Source of the DNA: Erginobacter sp964465735
GTDB taxonomy: Bacteria > Auribacterota > Erginobacteria > Erginobacterales > Erginobacteraceae
Reading direction: 5' to 3'
DNA: 27,592 bases
Assembly: GCA_964465735.1 (NCBI GenBank)
Contig: CAYXKT010000020.1
Location: forward strand, 1 to 27,592
The stretch's first letter is position 1. Each line of letters begins with the position of its first letter. The notes under the pieces were generated by a model. The model was not told the DNA's origin, ran no database searches, and was given only the letters and a program-made list of their open reading frames with translations. This document shows, in pieces, positions 13,806 through 22,710 of this stretch. Both the position numbers and the translations under genes were made by a program.

Positions 13806-15998
13806 ATGAAACTGAAACGAAGACATATTATCCTGATCCTTCTCGCACTGACCGCGATCGGCTTCGGTCCCGGGTGGGCGCTGGGAGCTGAATTCCCGGC
13901 GGAGGAATCCGCCCTGGCCGAACAGATGTCCAGCCTGGTCTTCCAGATCTCGATCATCCTTTTGGCGGCCTGGGCGGGGGCGGCGGCCTGCAAAAAACTC
14001 AACCTGCCGACTGTTCTCGGCGAACTGACAGCCGGGGTGTTGATCGGTCCTTTTTTGCTGGGGGCGATTTCTTTCCCCGGCTTTCCGGATGGTCTCTTCG
14101 CCCTCTACGGCGACTTCCCGGTCTCCTATGAACTCTACAGTTTCGCCACCGTCGCCTCGATCGTCCTGCTCTTTATGATCGGGCTGGATACTGATCTCAA
14201 TACCTTTCTTCACTACTCCCTGGCCGGAGGCGCGATCGGGATCGGGGGGGTCGCCGTCAGCTTCGTCTTCGGAGACCTGGCCGCAGTCTGGTTCTCCAGT
14301 TCAGTCTTTGGAACACACTATGGTTTCGCCGACCCCGTCCCTCTCCTCTTCGGGGTCATCGCCACCGCCACCTCAGTCGGGTTGACCGCGATCATCCTCA
14401 CCGAGAAACAGAAACTTGATTCTCCCGAGGGGGTGACGATCCTGGCCGCCGCTATCATCGACGATATCCTGGGCATCGTTATGCTGGCGATCGTTATCGG
14501 GATGATCAAATCCGGGGGCATCCGCTGGATCGAGGCGGCCCGGGTCGGGGGACACGCGATCGGGGTTTGGCTGATCTTTATGCTCCTGGGTCTGGGTTTC
14601 GCCCGGAAGATCGGGGCCGGGCTGAAACGTTTCCGGGAAACCAACACCATCGTGGTAATGAGTTTCGCTCTGGCCCTGCTGGTGGCCGGGATCTTCGAAA
14701 AATCCGGACTGGCGATGATCATCGGAGCCTACATCACCGGCCTCTCCCTCTCCCGGACCGACCTCACCTATCTGATCCAGGCCAAACTCTCCGTCCTCTA
14801 CCGATTTTTCGTCCCCATCTTCTTCTGTGTAATGGGGATGTTGATCGATATCCGGGTCATCTTTGACGGGCGGATCCTCCTGCTGGCTCTGGTTTATGCC
14901 TTGATGGCGGCAGCCGGAAAACTCTTCGGCTGCGGACTGCCGGCGTTGGCTTTCAACTTCAACCTCCGAGGGGCAATCAAGATCGGGTCCGGAATGATTA
15001 TGCGAGGTGAGGTCGCCCTGATCATCGCCGGGATCGGCTTCTCCTCCGGTGTCCTCCCTCCTGAGGCATTCTCGGCGGCGGTTCTGATGACCTTCCTCTC
15101 CATCCTGATCGCGCCCCCGACCTTCGCCCGGATCCTGGCAATACCCGGCGAGGTGCTCTGGAAACCGGCTCCCCGGGTCTCCGGGAAGCGACGGATCAAT
15201 TATGTCTTCCCCAACCGGGAGACCGGTGAACTCCTTCTGACCCAGATTATTGCCGCTTTTCGCAACGAGGGTTTTTTCGTCAACCTCCTCGACATCCGCC
15301 ATCATATTTACGGCATCCGGCGCGACAAGAGCTTTGTCACGATGGAGTTCTCGCCGGAAGAACTTGTCTTCACCTGTCGGGAAGAGGACGCCGCCTTTAT
15401 CCACACCTTATTTTACGAGTCCCTGGCCGAACTGCAGCGAGTAATGCGCCAGCTCCAGACCCTGACCGACCGGAAAGCGATTGGGAAACGAATATTCGAG
15501 GATACCGCCGGTTCCGAGCCGGTGATCGGAAAGGAACGGGCCAAGCTCTCCCGCCTCTTCACCCCCAACGGGGTGGAGTGCGACCTCCAGGGAGAGACCA
15601 AGGATGCCGTCTTAGCCGAACTGGTTGAACTTTTGATCGCCTCCGGCCAAGCTCCAGCTCAAGAAAGAAAGCGGGTCCTGCGACTCCTCCTCGATCGGGA
15701 AAAAGATCTTTCCACCGGACTGCAATCCGGGATCGCCTTCCCCCACGCCCGCACCACCCTGGTAAAAAAGATGGTCACTGTGGTCGGAGTCAAGGAGGAA
15801 GGTGTGGAGTTCGAATCCCTGGACGGCAAGCCGGCCCAGATTTTCATCACCACCCTGATCCCTGCCGGACAGCCCGAACCCTACCTGAAGATGATGGCGA
15901 TCCTCTCTCGGTTCCTCTCCCGCTCGGACAACCGGCAACGCATCCTGGAATGTCGCTCCAACCGGGAACTATACGAAATTCTCCGGGAACCGGGTTAG
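13806..15998 (+). CDS. CPA2-type cation:proton antiporter with C-terminal PTS EIIA-like domain
   Basis: This 730-residue protein has an N-terminal signal-like segment and then about 12 hydrophobic spans (residues 43-445) of a Kef/NapA-type exchanger. They include LGELTAGVLIGP and the transport motif AAIIDD (D219, D220). An Asp pair there is typical of electrogenic Na+/H+ members, whereas KefC has Gln-Asp. Residues about 585-730 match a fructose-type PTS EIIA domain with GIAFPHAR, where H647 is the phospho-acceptor position. A linker of about 135 residues joins them. The layout suggests ion flux gated by PTS phosphorylation state or by ligand binding to a retained EIIA fold (inference). It starts 26 bp after the DUF84 gene. 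Confidence 0.9.
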   Translation: MKLKRRHIILILLALTAIGFGPGWALGAEFPAEESALAEQMSSLVFQISIILLAAWAGAAACKKLNLPTVLGELTAGVLIGPFLLGAISFPGFPDGLFALYGDFPVSYELYSFATVASIVLLFMIGLDTDLNTFLHYSLAGGAIGIGGVAVSFVFGDLAAVWFSSSVFGTHYGFADPVPLLFGVIATATSVGLTAIILTEKQKLDSPEGVTILAAAIIDDILGIVMLAIVIGMIKSGGIRWIEAARVGGHAIGVWLIFMLLGLGFARKIGAGLKRFRETNTIVVMSFALALLVAGIFEKSGLAMIIGAYITGLSLSRTDLTYLIQAKLSVLYRFFVPIFFCVMGMLIDIRVIFDGRILLLALVYALMAAAGKLFGCGLPALAFNFNLRGAIKIGSGMIMRGEVALIIAGIGFSSGVLPPEAFSAAVLMTFLSILIAPPTFARILAIPGEVLWKPAPRVSGKRRINYVFPNRETGELLLTQIIAAFRNEGFFVNLLDIRHHIYGIRRDKSFVTMEFSPEELVFTCREEDAAFIHTLFYESLAELQRVMRQLQTLTDRKAIGKRIFEDTAGSEPVIGKERAKLSRLFTPNGVECDLQGETKDAVLAELVELLIASGQAPAQERKRVLRLLLDREKDLSTGLQSGIAFPHARTTLVKKMVTVVGVKEEGVEFESLDGKPAQIFITTLIPAGQPEPYLKMMAILSRFLSRSDNRQRILECRSNRELYEILREPG

Positions 15999-16099
15999 AC
16001 CAGGCGCCGAACCGGCCAGTCTGCCCCCCCCGCTATAGTCCTGCCGAAAACACTCCAGCCGAAAAATCGGTTTGGGCCTGACGCAATGTCTCCGAATCA

Positions 16100-16205
16100 G
16101 TGTCGGAACGAAAACCTCAAATCGCATAGAAATTGTCATTGCGAGGAACGAAGTGACGAAGCGATCTCATCACAAAACACACCGATTTCTTCGCTTCGCA
16201 ATGAC
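16100..16205 (+). repeat. Palindromic repeat family 2, copy B (partial)
   Basis: It begins GTGTCGGAACGAAAACC (16100-16116), close to the left end of copy C. It then has a complement of the shared core (GACGAAGCGATCTCATC) and a second CTTCGCAATGACA arm. The arms flanking 16131-16205 fold on each other. The far end is not recognisable. It occupies the convergent gap between the antiporter and the amidohydrolase. Confidence 0.55.
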
Positions 16206-16250
16206 AGATTACCGCCCATTATTTCTAAAAGTCCGCACTGACGATAGAGA

Positions 16251-17729
16251 CTAATCCTTCCGGACCCCGGTGGCCTTGATCTCCTTCTGCGACTTTCTGT
16301 ACTCGATTAACAGCTCGGAGAGCTTCTGGATATCCTTTTTGATCTTTTCTTCGTTTAGGGTCAGGAAACAGTAGTCGTCCTTGAGCACTTTCCCATTGGC
16401 AATCACCCAGCGGATCTCACTTCCATCAGCGGCCCAGATCAGATTCTCAACCACGTTGTCAGCCCGACTCGGGGTCAGGTTGGGCCGATTCAGATCGACC
16501 AGGATCAAATCGGCATCCTTCCCCGGGGATAGTGACCCGGTGTTCAGTTGCAGCATCTTTGCCGGGACCACAGTCACCATCTCCAGTACCTGCTGGGCCG
16601 GAAGCAGCCGGGCGTCCTGATGAAAGGCCTTCTGATACTGGGAGGCCAGTCGGGCGGCCGAGAGCATATTCTGGCTGTCAGCCGACCCGGAGCCATCGGT
16701 AGAGATGGCGATCGGTATTCCCAGCTCCATCATCTCGATCAGCGGGGGCATACCAGAGCCGAGGATGGTATTGGCCAGCGGGTTATGCACAAGATTGGTC
16801 CCGGTCCTTTTCAGGATATGGAGATCAACCGGGGTATTGTTGACCTGGTGGGCTAAGATGGTGTTCTCGTCCAGGGCGTTGACCCGATGAAGGTATTCCA
16901 CCGGGCTGCAGAGATACTCTGAGTAAAACCAGGCGGTGGTATTCGGTTCCTCCGAGCAGTGTATATGAAAGAGGGTGCCGTGTTCGTTGGCCCATTCCTT
17001 GAGTGCCTTGATCATCTCGGCCGAATTAGAGAAAACCTGATCGGGGCCGGGGATTATCCAGAGCCGCTCTCTCCCGCCGAATCTGGCGGCGCTATCGTCC
17101 AGACGCTTTATCGCCGCCGAGACGGTATCGAGGATCCGGGGATCGTAATTCCGGTCCTGCCCGCCGATGGCAATGATGGTCTTGGTCCCCGCCTGATCGT
17201 TGGCCTCGACCAGTTCCGGCAAGTGATACTTGTTGAAGTTGCAGTGGTGAGCGATCGCGGAAGTAATCCCGTAATAGATATCGTCGAGCTTGGCCTTGGA
17301 ATAGGTGAGCATATTGGCCGAAACCCCGAACCTTTCCTCCAGCTTTGCCGAGTTCTCGTAGAGAAAACCGGAGAAGACGTTGACCGCGTGGTCAAGCCAG
17401 GCGGTCAGCGGCTCGTCCTTGGCCACCCCGATGATCGGTGATTCGTGATCGTGGCCGTGAGACTTGACAAACCCGGGCAGAACCACCCCGTCCAGACAGG
17501 GGATCTCCGGCTCGGTGATCGGCCCGCCCTTGAACCCGATAACTTCCAGTTCATTGCCGCATTCTCTTAAAATCCGCTCCCCGATCTCGCGGCTATAGCG
17601 GCCGACTTCCCGGATCAGGGTATCCTCGCTCAAGACGTATCCGTCCTCAATCCGGGTCGCGAGACCGATCTTCTCGTCCAACGGAAGCAGCAAACGGCTG
17701 CGGATCAGCTTAAATTTCTCAGCTTTCAT
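16251..17729 (-). CDS. ATZ/TRZ-type amidohydrolase (deaminase-like)
   Basis: This 492-residue protein has the two-part composite-plus-barrel layout of the ATZ/TRZ, cytosine deaminase and SAH/MTA deaminase group. Metal-site residues are visible: H91-x-H93 (SHGHDH), H257 with E260 (HIHCSEE), H294 (LAHQVNN) and D345 (STDGSGSAD). The C-terminal GSLSPGKDADLILVDL returns to the small domain. Substrate is not readable; aminohydrolase action on a purine or pterin-like ring is most likely. A final charged helix (EEKIKKDIQKLSELLIEYR) extends the family length. The ATG has a good GGAGG. The yjbQ gene diverges from a 100-bp gap. Confidence 0.85.
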   Translation of the reverse strand: MKAEKFKLIRSRLLLPLDEKIGLATRIEDGYVLSEDTLIREVGRYSREIGERILRECGNELEVIGFKGGPITEPEIPCLDGVVLPGFVKSHGHDHESPIIGVAKDEPLTAWLDHAVNVFSGFLYENSAKLEERFGVSANMLTYSKAKLDDIYYGITSAIAHHCNFNKYHLPELVEANDQAGTKTIIAIGGQDRNYDPRILDTVSAAIKRLDDSAARFGGRERLWIIPGPDQVFSNSAEMIKALKEWANEHGTLFHIHCSEEPNTTAWFYSEYLCSPVEYLHRVNALDENTILAHQVNNTPVDLHILKRTGTNLVHNPLANTILGSGMPPLIEMMELGIPIAISTDGSGSADSQNMLSAARLASQYQKAFHQDARLLPAQQVLEMVTVVPAKMLQLNTGSLSPGKDADLILVDLNRPNLTPSRADNVVENLIWAADGSEIRWVIANGKVLKDDYCFLTLNEEKIKKDIQKLSELLIEYRKSQKEIKATGVRKD

Positions 17730-17829
17730 TTTATTCCTCCCTAATTACTGGTATAGTTCATAAACTCCGGGTTTATTATATTTCAATGTGCAAGATAATC
17801 AAACAAGATTCTTGGAGGGAATATCTATT

Positions 17830-18246
17830 GTGAAATCTCTGACTGAACATCTCTGGTTAGAAACTCCGACCCGGCGAGCGTTTATCAACATCACCTCTGA
17901 AGTCGAGGGACTGGTAAAAACGAGCGGAGTCCAGGAGGGGTTATGCCTGGTTAACGCGATGCATATCACCGCCTCGGTCTTCATCAATGATGACGAATCA
18001 GGTCTCCATTCCGACTTCGAGGTCTGGCTGGAGAGACTGGCCCCGGAAAAACCGCACTCTCAGTACCGGCACAACAGTTATGAGGACAATGCCGATGCCC
18101 ACTTAAAAAGGCAGGTGATGGGGAGAGAGGCAGTGGTGGCCGTGACCACCGGAAAACTCGACCTCGGCCCCTGGGAGCAGATCTTCTACGGTGAATTCGA
18201 CGGCAAACGGAAGAAACGGGTCCTGGTCAAAATCATCGGGGAGTAA
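17830..18246 (+). CDS. yjbQ: YjbQ/UPF0047 family protein
   Basis: This 138-residue protein matches the YjbQ (UPF0047) family: LCLVNAMHITASVFIND, then SQYRHNSYEDNADAHLKR, VMGREAVVAVTTGKLDLGPWEQIFY, and a basic C-terminus. The clustered His and Asp residues could bind a metal. The E. coli homologue has a weak thiamin phosphate synthase activity, so the true reaction is unsettled. I place the start at GTG 17830, which has GGAGGG 10 nt upstream and gives the usual family length; the in-frame GTG at 17788 has no ribosome site. It is divergent from the amidohydrolase and convergent with the lhgO-like gene. Confidence 0.88.
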   Translation: MKSLTEHLWLETPTRRAFINITSEVEGLVKTSGVQEGLCLVNAMHITASVFINDDESGLHSDFEVWLERLAPEKPHSQYRHNSYEDNADAHLKRQVMGREAVVAVTTGKLDLGPWEQIFYGEFDGKRKKRVLVKIIGE

Positions 18247-18306
18247 GGCAGCGCAGGCATCCCTGCCTGAGGCCCGGACCGGCACGGGCGGGCCGCCTGA
18301 GCTGGC

Positions 18307-19425
18307 TTACAGCAACTCCCGGATTATTTCCCCGACATACCTCCCGATCGCCGGGGAGGCGGTCAACCCGGGCGACTCGATCCCGGCCAGGGTAACCAGG
18401 CCTTCCAGTCCCCGATCGGCCTCGTGACGGATGACAAAGTCCCGCTCCTTCTCCCCTTTTCGGCAGAGCTTGGCCCGGATCCCGGCCATATCCGGCGTCA
18501 GGCTCTCCGGACGCAAGGCCGGAAGGTATCCCCGAGCCCCTTTGAAGAATTCATCAAGGTGAGACTCCTCAACTGTGTGGTCGATCCGGTCAACATAAAA
18601 GGCGTTGGGCCCGAGCTTCACCCCCCCCTGCAGGTCAACTACAGTATGGAGTCCGAGACTGATCCCGGTCGGCGGGGGATAGACCAGCCGGTTCGTCCTC
18701 TCCCCCTCCCCGCCCCGGAGGCGAAAGTACTCTCCCTTGCAAGGATAGACGGTATAACCGGCGGCGCTAATATCGATCCCGGCCAGCTCAGACACCAGCC
18801 CCGCCGCCACCCCGGCGGCATTGATCACCACTCGGCTGAAGAAAGAAAACTCCTCCCCGTCGGCGTCCCCGATCACCACCCGCCAGCCCCCGGCGGTTTT
18901 CTTTAGTCCGGTCAGCTCGCAGTTGTAGGCGAAGGTGGCGGAGGCTGAGGCCCGCTTCTCGAAATGCTCCATCAGCCGATGGCTGTCAATGATCCCGGTC
19001 TCGGGGGAGAAGAGCCCCCCGGCCGACCGGACGTTCGGCTCCAGCTCCCGGACTTCTTCCCGGGTGAGGAGCCGCAGCCCGCCGGCCCCGTTCTCGTCTC
19101 CCCGAGCCTTCAGACCTTTCAGGACGGGAAGATCGCGCTCGTCGAGAGCGATGATGATCTTCCCGATCTTCCGGGCCGGGATCCCCTCATCTGCGGAAAG
19201 CCGGTAAAGCATCTCCCGCCCCTGACGACAGAGCCGGGCTTTTAGCGACCCCGGGGGATAATAAATCCCGGCGTGGATCACCTCGCTGTTCCGGCTGGAA
19301 GCCTCCCGGCCAAAACCGTCGTGGCGCTCGACCACTACAATCTCCCGCCCCGGACCCGCCAGCTCCGCCGCCGCCGCCAACCCCACCACCCCCGCCCCGA
19401 TTACAGTAATATCAACTTTCTCCAT
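18307..19425 (-). CDS. lhgO: FAD-dependent oxidoreductase, L-2-hydroxyglutarate dehydrogenase/oxidase-like
   Basis: This 372-residue DAO-type flavoprotein has the N-terminal dinucleotide fold GAGVVGLAAAAEL (G10, G12, G15) and E-R-H ending the second strand. It also has SSRNSEVIHAGIYYPPGSLKARLC, a hallmark of the LhgO/L2HGDH branch, and C-terminal LVTLAGIESPGLTASPAIG. It would oxidise L-2-hydroxyglutarate or a close 2-hydroxy acid with FAD, as metabolite repair or linked to the respiratory chain. Glycerol-3-phosphate dehydrogenase-like activity is an alternative. The ATG follows a modest GGAGAGG. It is convergent with yjbQ; the gap holds GC-rich inverted repeats (GCAGG/CCTGC, GGCCCG/CGGGC). 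Confidence 0.8.
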   Translation of the reverse strand: MEKVDITVIGAGVVGLAAAAELAGPGREIVVVERHDGFGREASSRNSEVIHAGIYYPPGSLKARLCRQGREMLYRLSADEGIPARKIGKIIIALDERDLPVLKGLKARGDENGAGGLRLLTREEVRELEPNVRSAGGLFSPETGIIDSHRLMEHFEKRASASATFAYNCELTGLKKTAGGWRVVIGDADGEEFSFFSRVVINAAGVAAGLVSELAGIDISAAGYTVYPCKGEYFRLRGGEGERTNRLVYPPPTGISLGLHTVVDLQGGVKLGPNAFYVDRIDHTVEESHLDEFFKGARGYLPALRPESLTPDMAGIRAKLCRKGEKERDFVIRHEADRGLEGLVTLAGIESPGLTASPAIGRYVGEIIRELL

Positions 19426-19507
19426 TGCCTCTCCGGAAAAATAGTGAACTGTAAAGGACGTAAAGTAAAATTTGAGTTTTCAATTCGGGGCTATCGTCCT
19501 GATTCAA

Positions 19508-19611
19508 CCAACAAAATGTTGGCACACTGAAAGCACTCACGGACAGATGAATTATAACACCCTCCGCGCTCTTAGCGTTCTTCGCGGTTAAAAGGGGGCG
19601 CGGCAGGGGGG
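19508..19611. repeat. Intergenic hairpin and repeat remnants between lhgO and leuS
   Basis: The gap 19426-19611 has a perfect CCAACA/TGTTGG hairpin (19508-19522). It is followed by GCTCTTAGCGTTCTTCGCGG (19568-19587), a type of intergenic repeat seen in many bacteria, and by a G-rich run (19590-19611) resembling runs at 4356-4375 and 13153-13174. No gene or clear terminator is visible. Confidence 0.4.
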
Positions 19612-22230
19612 CTATTTGACCACGATGTTGACCAATCGTCGAGGGACGACAATGACTTTGCGCGGCTCCTTGCCGGCCAGCTGCTCCCGGATCCGCTCGT
19701 CGGCCAGGGCGGCAGCCTTGACCTCTTCCTCCCCCGCTTCAGCGGAGACGGTGAGGCGGCTTTTGACCTTGCCGTTAATCTGGATCGCCAGTTCCACCTC
19801 CTCAGTCTTCAGGGCCTCGGGGTCGAAGCGGGGCCAGGAACTCTCAAACACACTCTCCTGATGCCCGAGGCGGGACCAGAGTTCCTCGCAGAAATGGGGG
19901 GTGATCGGGGCCAATAGGACCAGCATACTCTCGACCGCCTCCCGCCGGATTGCCGGGTGGACTTCTTCGGCCGACCGGAGGGCGTTTAAGAGTTCCATCA
20001 CCGAGGAGATGGCGGTATTGAAACGGAACCCGCCCTCGATCGCCTCGGTCACCCGCTTGATCCCCTGATGAGTCTTCCGCCGCAGGTCCCGGTCGGCGGA
20101 GGAGATTTTTTCCGGCAGCTCCGCGGCCGCCGCTCCCAGTTCCCCGGCCGCCGCGGCCGCGGTCTCCCAGAGCCGGTTGAGGAACCGCCAAGATCCCTGC
20201 ATCCGCTCGTCTGACCAGACCCGGTCGAGGTCGGGCGGAGTATCGGAGAGCATATAGAGCCTCACGCAGTCAGCCCCGTAGCGGTCCATCATCCGGTCGG
20301 GGTCAACAATATTCAGCTTCGACTTGCTGATCTTGGTCATCTCCCCCCGGACCGGACCACCGCAGACCTGACAGGTCCCCCCGACAATCGCGTCACCTTC
20401 CTTCTCCCCTCCCTCCACCTTCTCCTCCGGGATCCACTGGCACTTTTCACAGTAGTAGGCGGTCTTGCAGACCATCCCCTGGCAGAAGAGTCTCTTTGCC
20501 GGTTCGGCGAAGTCGAGCAGACCGAGGTCGTGAAGCGCGCGAGTGAAGAAACGGAAGTAGATCAGGTGCATCGTAGAATGCTCGATACCCCCGATATAGA
20601 GATCGACCGGCATCCAGTAGCGGACCGCTTCCGGGTCGAAAGGCCGGGCGTCCTCGTGGGGAGAGCAGTAACGGAGAAAGTACCAGGAGCTGTCCACGAA
20701 GGTGTCCATCGTGTCGGTCTCTCGCCGGGCCGGACCGCCGCAGATGGGGCAGGTACAGTTGACGAAAGTGGGCGAGGTCTCCAGGGGATTGCCGGACCCC
20801 TGAAAATCAACGTCGAGGGGCAGTTCAACCGGGAGGTCGGACTCCGGCACCGGAACCTCGCCGCATTTTTCGCAGTAGATGATCGGGATCGGCGCCCCCC
20901 AGTAACGCTGCCGAGAGAGGAGCCAGTCACGGAGCCGGTAGTTGATTGTGGGCCCGCCGATCTTTTTCTCCTCCAACCAGCGGGCGATATCCCCCATCGC
21001 GGAGGTGTTGAGCCGCCCGTCAAAAGGCCCGGAACCGGTCATCAGCCCCGGTTCGACATAAGCTTCCGTCATCGTTTCCGGATCGAGATCAGAGTCTTTC
21101 GGCCGGATCACCACCCGGATCGGGAGGTTGTACTTGCAGGCAAACTCGAAGTCCCGCTGGTCGTGGGCCGGGACCGCCATCACCGCCCCGGTCCCGTAAC
21201 TCATCAAGGCGAAATTGGCCACCCAGAGCGGGACCTGCTCCCCGTTGACCGGGTTAACGACGTGGAAACCGGTCCAGACCCCTTCCTTCTCCATTTCCGC
21301 CTGTTCCCGCTGACTCGTCCCCTGGGAGCGCAGCTTCCGGACCGCTTCCAGAACCTCGGCCTCCCGCTCGGTCCCCTTAACCAGCTTCTCGATCAGCGGA
21401 TGCTCGGGGGCCAGCGACATAAAGGTCACCCCCCAGAGAGTGTCGGGACGGGTGGTAAAGATCGGCAACTCGTCTCCGGTCTCGGCCACCTTAAAGACCA
21501 CCTTCGCCCCCTCGGAGCGGCCGATCCAATCCTCCTGCATCTTGATCACCTTCTCCGGCCACCCCCCTTTCAGTTCCTGGTGACCGTCCAGCAACGCCTG
21601 CGCGTAACGGCTCATCTTGAAGAACCACTGGTTGAGGTCCTTGAGGTCCACCAACGACCCGCAGCGTTCGCAGGTCCCGTCGGCCAGGACCTGCTCATTG
21701 GCCAGGACCGTGGCACAGGAACCGCACCAGTTGACCGCGGAGAGTTTCTTCTCGGCCAGGCCGTTTTTATAGAAAAGGAGGAAGATCCACTGGGTCCAGC
21801 GATAGTAATCGGGCCGGGAAGTGGCCAGTTCCCGCGACCAATCGTAACCCCAGCCGGCCCGCTCCATCTGGGTCTTCATATGAGCGATGTTCTTCTCGGT
21901 AAAGTCGGCCGGATGCAGCGGATCCTCGCCCCGTTCCTTCGCCGCCTTCGCCTGCTTGCGAGCGGCGTTCTCGGCCGGGAGCCCGAAGGAATCCCAGCCC
22001 ATCGGAGAGAGGACGTTGTAACCCCGCAAAATCTGGTAGCGGACAATGACGTCGCCCAACGTATAGTTGATGACGTGCCCCATATGGAGGACCCCCGAAG
22101 GGTAGGGGTACATCGTCAGGCAGTAAAACTTCTCCCGTTCCCGATCCCCGTCCCGTCCGGTAAACAGTTCCATCTCCCGCCAGCGCTCCTGCCACTTCTG
22201 CTCAATCGCCTTGAAGTCGTAATTTTCCAT
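19612..22230 (-). CDS. leuS: Leucyl-tRNA synthetase
   Basis: This 872-residue class I aminoacyl-tRNA synthetase charges tRNA-Leu with leucine. Visible features: YPYPSGVLHMGH with the HIGH motif HMGH (49-52), a Cys4 zinc knuckle (WCGSC...CERC), the editing-domain TTRPDTLWGVTF, a second Cys4 region (CEKC...CPICGG), DTMDTFVDSSWYFLRY, the KMSKS variant KISKS, and the anticodon-binding C-terminus ending RLVNIVV. Length is typical for bacterial LeuS. The ATG has AGGGG about 9 nt upstream. A TTGACA-17-TATGCT promoter lies about 100 bp upstream. No T-box or leader peptide is apparent. Confidence 0.98.
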   Translation of the reverse strand: MENYDFKAIEQKWQERWREMELFTGRDGDREREKFYCLTMYPYPSGVLHMGHVINYTLGDVIVRYQILRGYNVLSPMGWDSFGLPAENAARKQAKAAKERGEDPLHPADFTEKNIAHMKTQMERAGWGYDWSRELATSRPDYYRWTQWIFLLFYKNGLAEKKLSAVNWCGSCATVLANEQVLADGTCERCGSLVDLKDLNQWFFKMSRYAQALLDGHQELKGGWPEKVIKMQEDWIGRSEGAKVVFKVAETGDELPIFTTRPDTLWGVTFMSLAPEHPLIEKLVKGTEREAEVLEAVRKLRSQGTSQREQAEMEKEGVWTGFHVVNPVNGEQVPLWVANFALMSYGTGAVMAVPAHDQRDFEFACKYNLPIRVVIRPKDSDLDPETMTEAYVEPGLMTGSGPFDGRLNTSAMGDIARWLEEKKIGGPTINYRLRDWLLSRQRYWGAPIPIIYCEKCGEVPVPESDLPVELPLDVDFQGSGNPLETSPTFVNCTCPICGGPARRETDTMDTFVDSSWYFLRYCSPHEDARPFDPEAVRYWMPVDLYIGGIEHSTMHLIYFRFFTRALHDLGLLDFAEPAKRLFCQGMVCKTAYYCEKCQWIPEEKVEGGEKEGDAIVGGTCQVCGGPVRGEMTKISKSKLNIVDPDRMMDRYGADCVRLYMLSDTPPDLDRVWSDERMQGSWRFLNRLWETAAAAAGELGAAAAELPEKISSADRDLRRKTHQGIKRVTEAIEGGFRFNTAISSVMELLNALRSAEEVHPAIRREAVESMLVLLAPITPHFCEELWSRLGHQESVFESSWPRFDPEALKTEEVELAIQINGKVKSRLTVSAEAGEEEVKAAALADERIREQLAGKEPRKVIVVPRRLVNIVVK

Positions 22231-22330
22231 ACTAAAACCCCTGAATTTTCAACTTGATGTTGCCTGATTATCCGCTGCCCCTTACAGAATGACCAACATT
22301 ACTTTTCTCTGGATCGGATTGGTGGAATCG

Positions 22331-22359
22331 AGCATAACATCGCTCCACAATACTGTCAA
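22331..22359 (-). promoter_or_regulatory. Sigma70-type promoter for leuS
   Basis: On the minus strand a perfect TTGACA (22359-22354) is followed after 17 bp by TATGCT (22336-22331). Transcription would start near 22324, giving a leader of roughly 94 nt to the leuS ATG. Confidence 0.6.
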
Positions 22360-22418
22360 ACCAACACAACAGCTTTGCCAGTCATATATTTGGCATCCAG
22401 AATTTTTGATGCTACTTA

Positions 22419-22523
22419 GTGTCTGAACGAAAACCGGATATCACGTAGAATCTGTCAACTAAACAGATTGCTTCGTCATCCCTCCTCGCAATGAACTGGT
22501 TTTTGAGGTTTCCGTTCAGACAC
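22419..22523 (+). repeat. Palindromic repeat family 2, copy C (complete, with 6-bp duplication)
   Basis: This 105-bp unit has inverted ends GTGTCTGAACGAAAACC and the complement of AGGTTTCCGTTCAGACAC, with one internal mismatch. It is flanked by a perfect TACTTA direct repeat (22413-22418 and 22524-22529), as expected of an inserted element. The core holds AGATTGCTTCGTCATC. It lies between the leuS promoter and the broken antitoxin gene. Confidence 0.7.
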
Positions 22524-22566
22524 TACTTACCTGGTTAGACCGGCCAGATTATCAGGAGGGGATAAG

Positions 22567-22710
22567 ATGACTGCCATCTGGAAGTTACAGGATGCCAAAA
22601 ACCGTTTCAGCGAGGTCGTAGAGCGGGCATTGAGTCACGCTCCGCAGGCGATGACCAGGCGGAGAAAGACCACGGGCCGGCCGGGCCAAATCAACCTCGG
22701 AAGCTCTTGA
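22567..22710 (+). pseudogene. Truncated Phd/YefM-like antitoxin remnant
   Basis: A 47-codon frame reads MTAIWKLQDAKNRFSEVVER, then ALSHAPQAMTRRRK, and ends at TGA 22710. The first 34 residues match the DNA-binding N-terminus of Phd/YefM antitoxins (family form xWxLQDAKARFSELVERAL...PQxVTRRGK). The usual C-terminal toxin-binding half, about 40 residues, is gone and the last 13 codons are unrelated. AGGAGGGG lies 5 nt before the ATG. The 3' end overlaps nfo on the other strand by 20 bp, and no toxin gene follows. It is best read as a decayed toxin-antitoxin fragment; a short expressed DNA-binding peptide is less likely. Confidence 0.7.

Noticed and set aside
14373..15404. 343-codon minus-strand frame
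   Set aside because: Shadow of the antiporter; Asp/Gly/Gln-rich low-complexity composition.
20530..22257. Long 575-codon plus-strand frame
   Set aside because: Antisense shadow of leuS; Arg/Pro-rich with no domain pattern.
22231..22324. T-box or leader-peptide attenuator before leuS
   Set aside because: No T-box consensus, Leu-codon run or terminator hairpin was seen in the leader.
22291..22428. 45-codon plus-strand ORF starting MTNITFLW
   Set aside because: No ribosome site, and it runs into the palindromic repeat end; judged chance.
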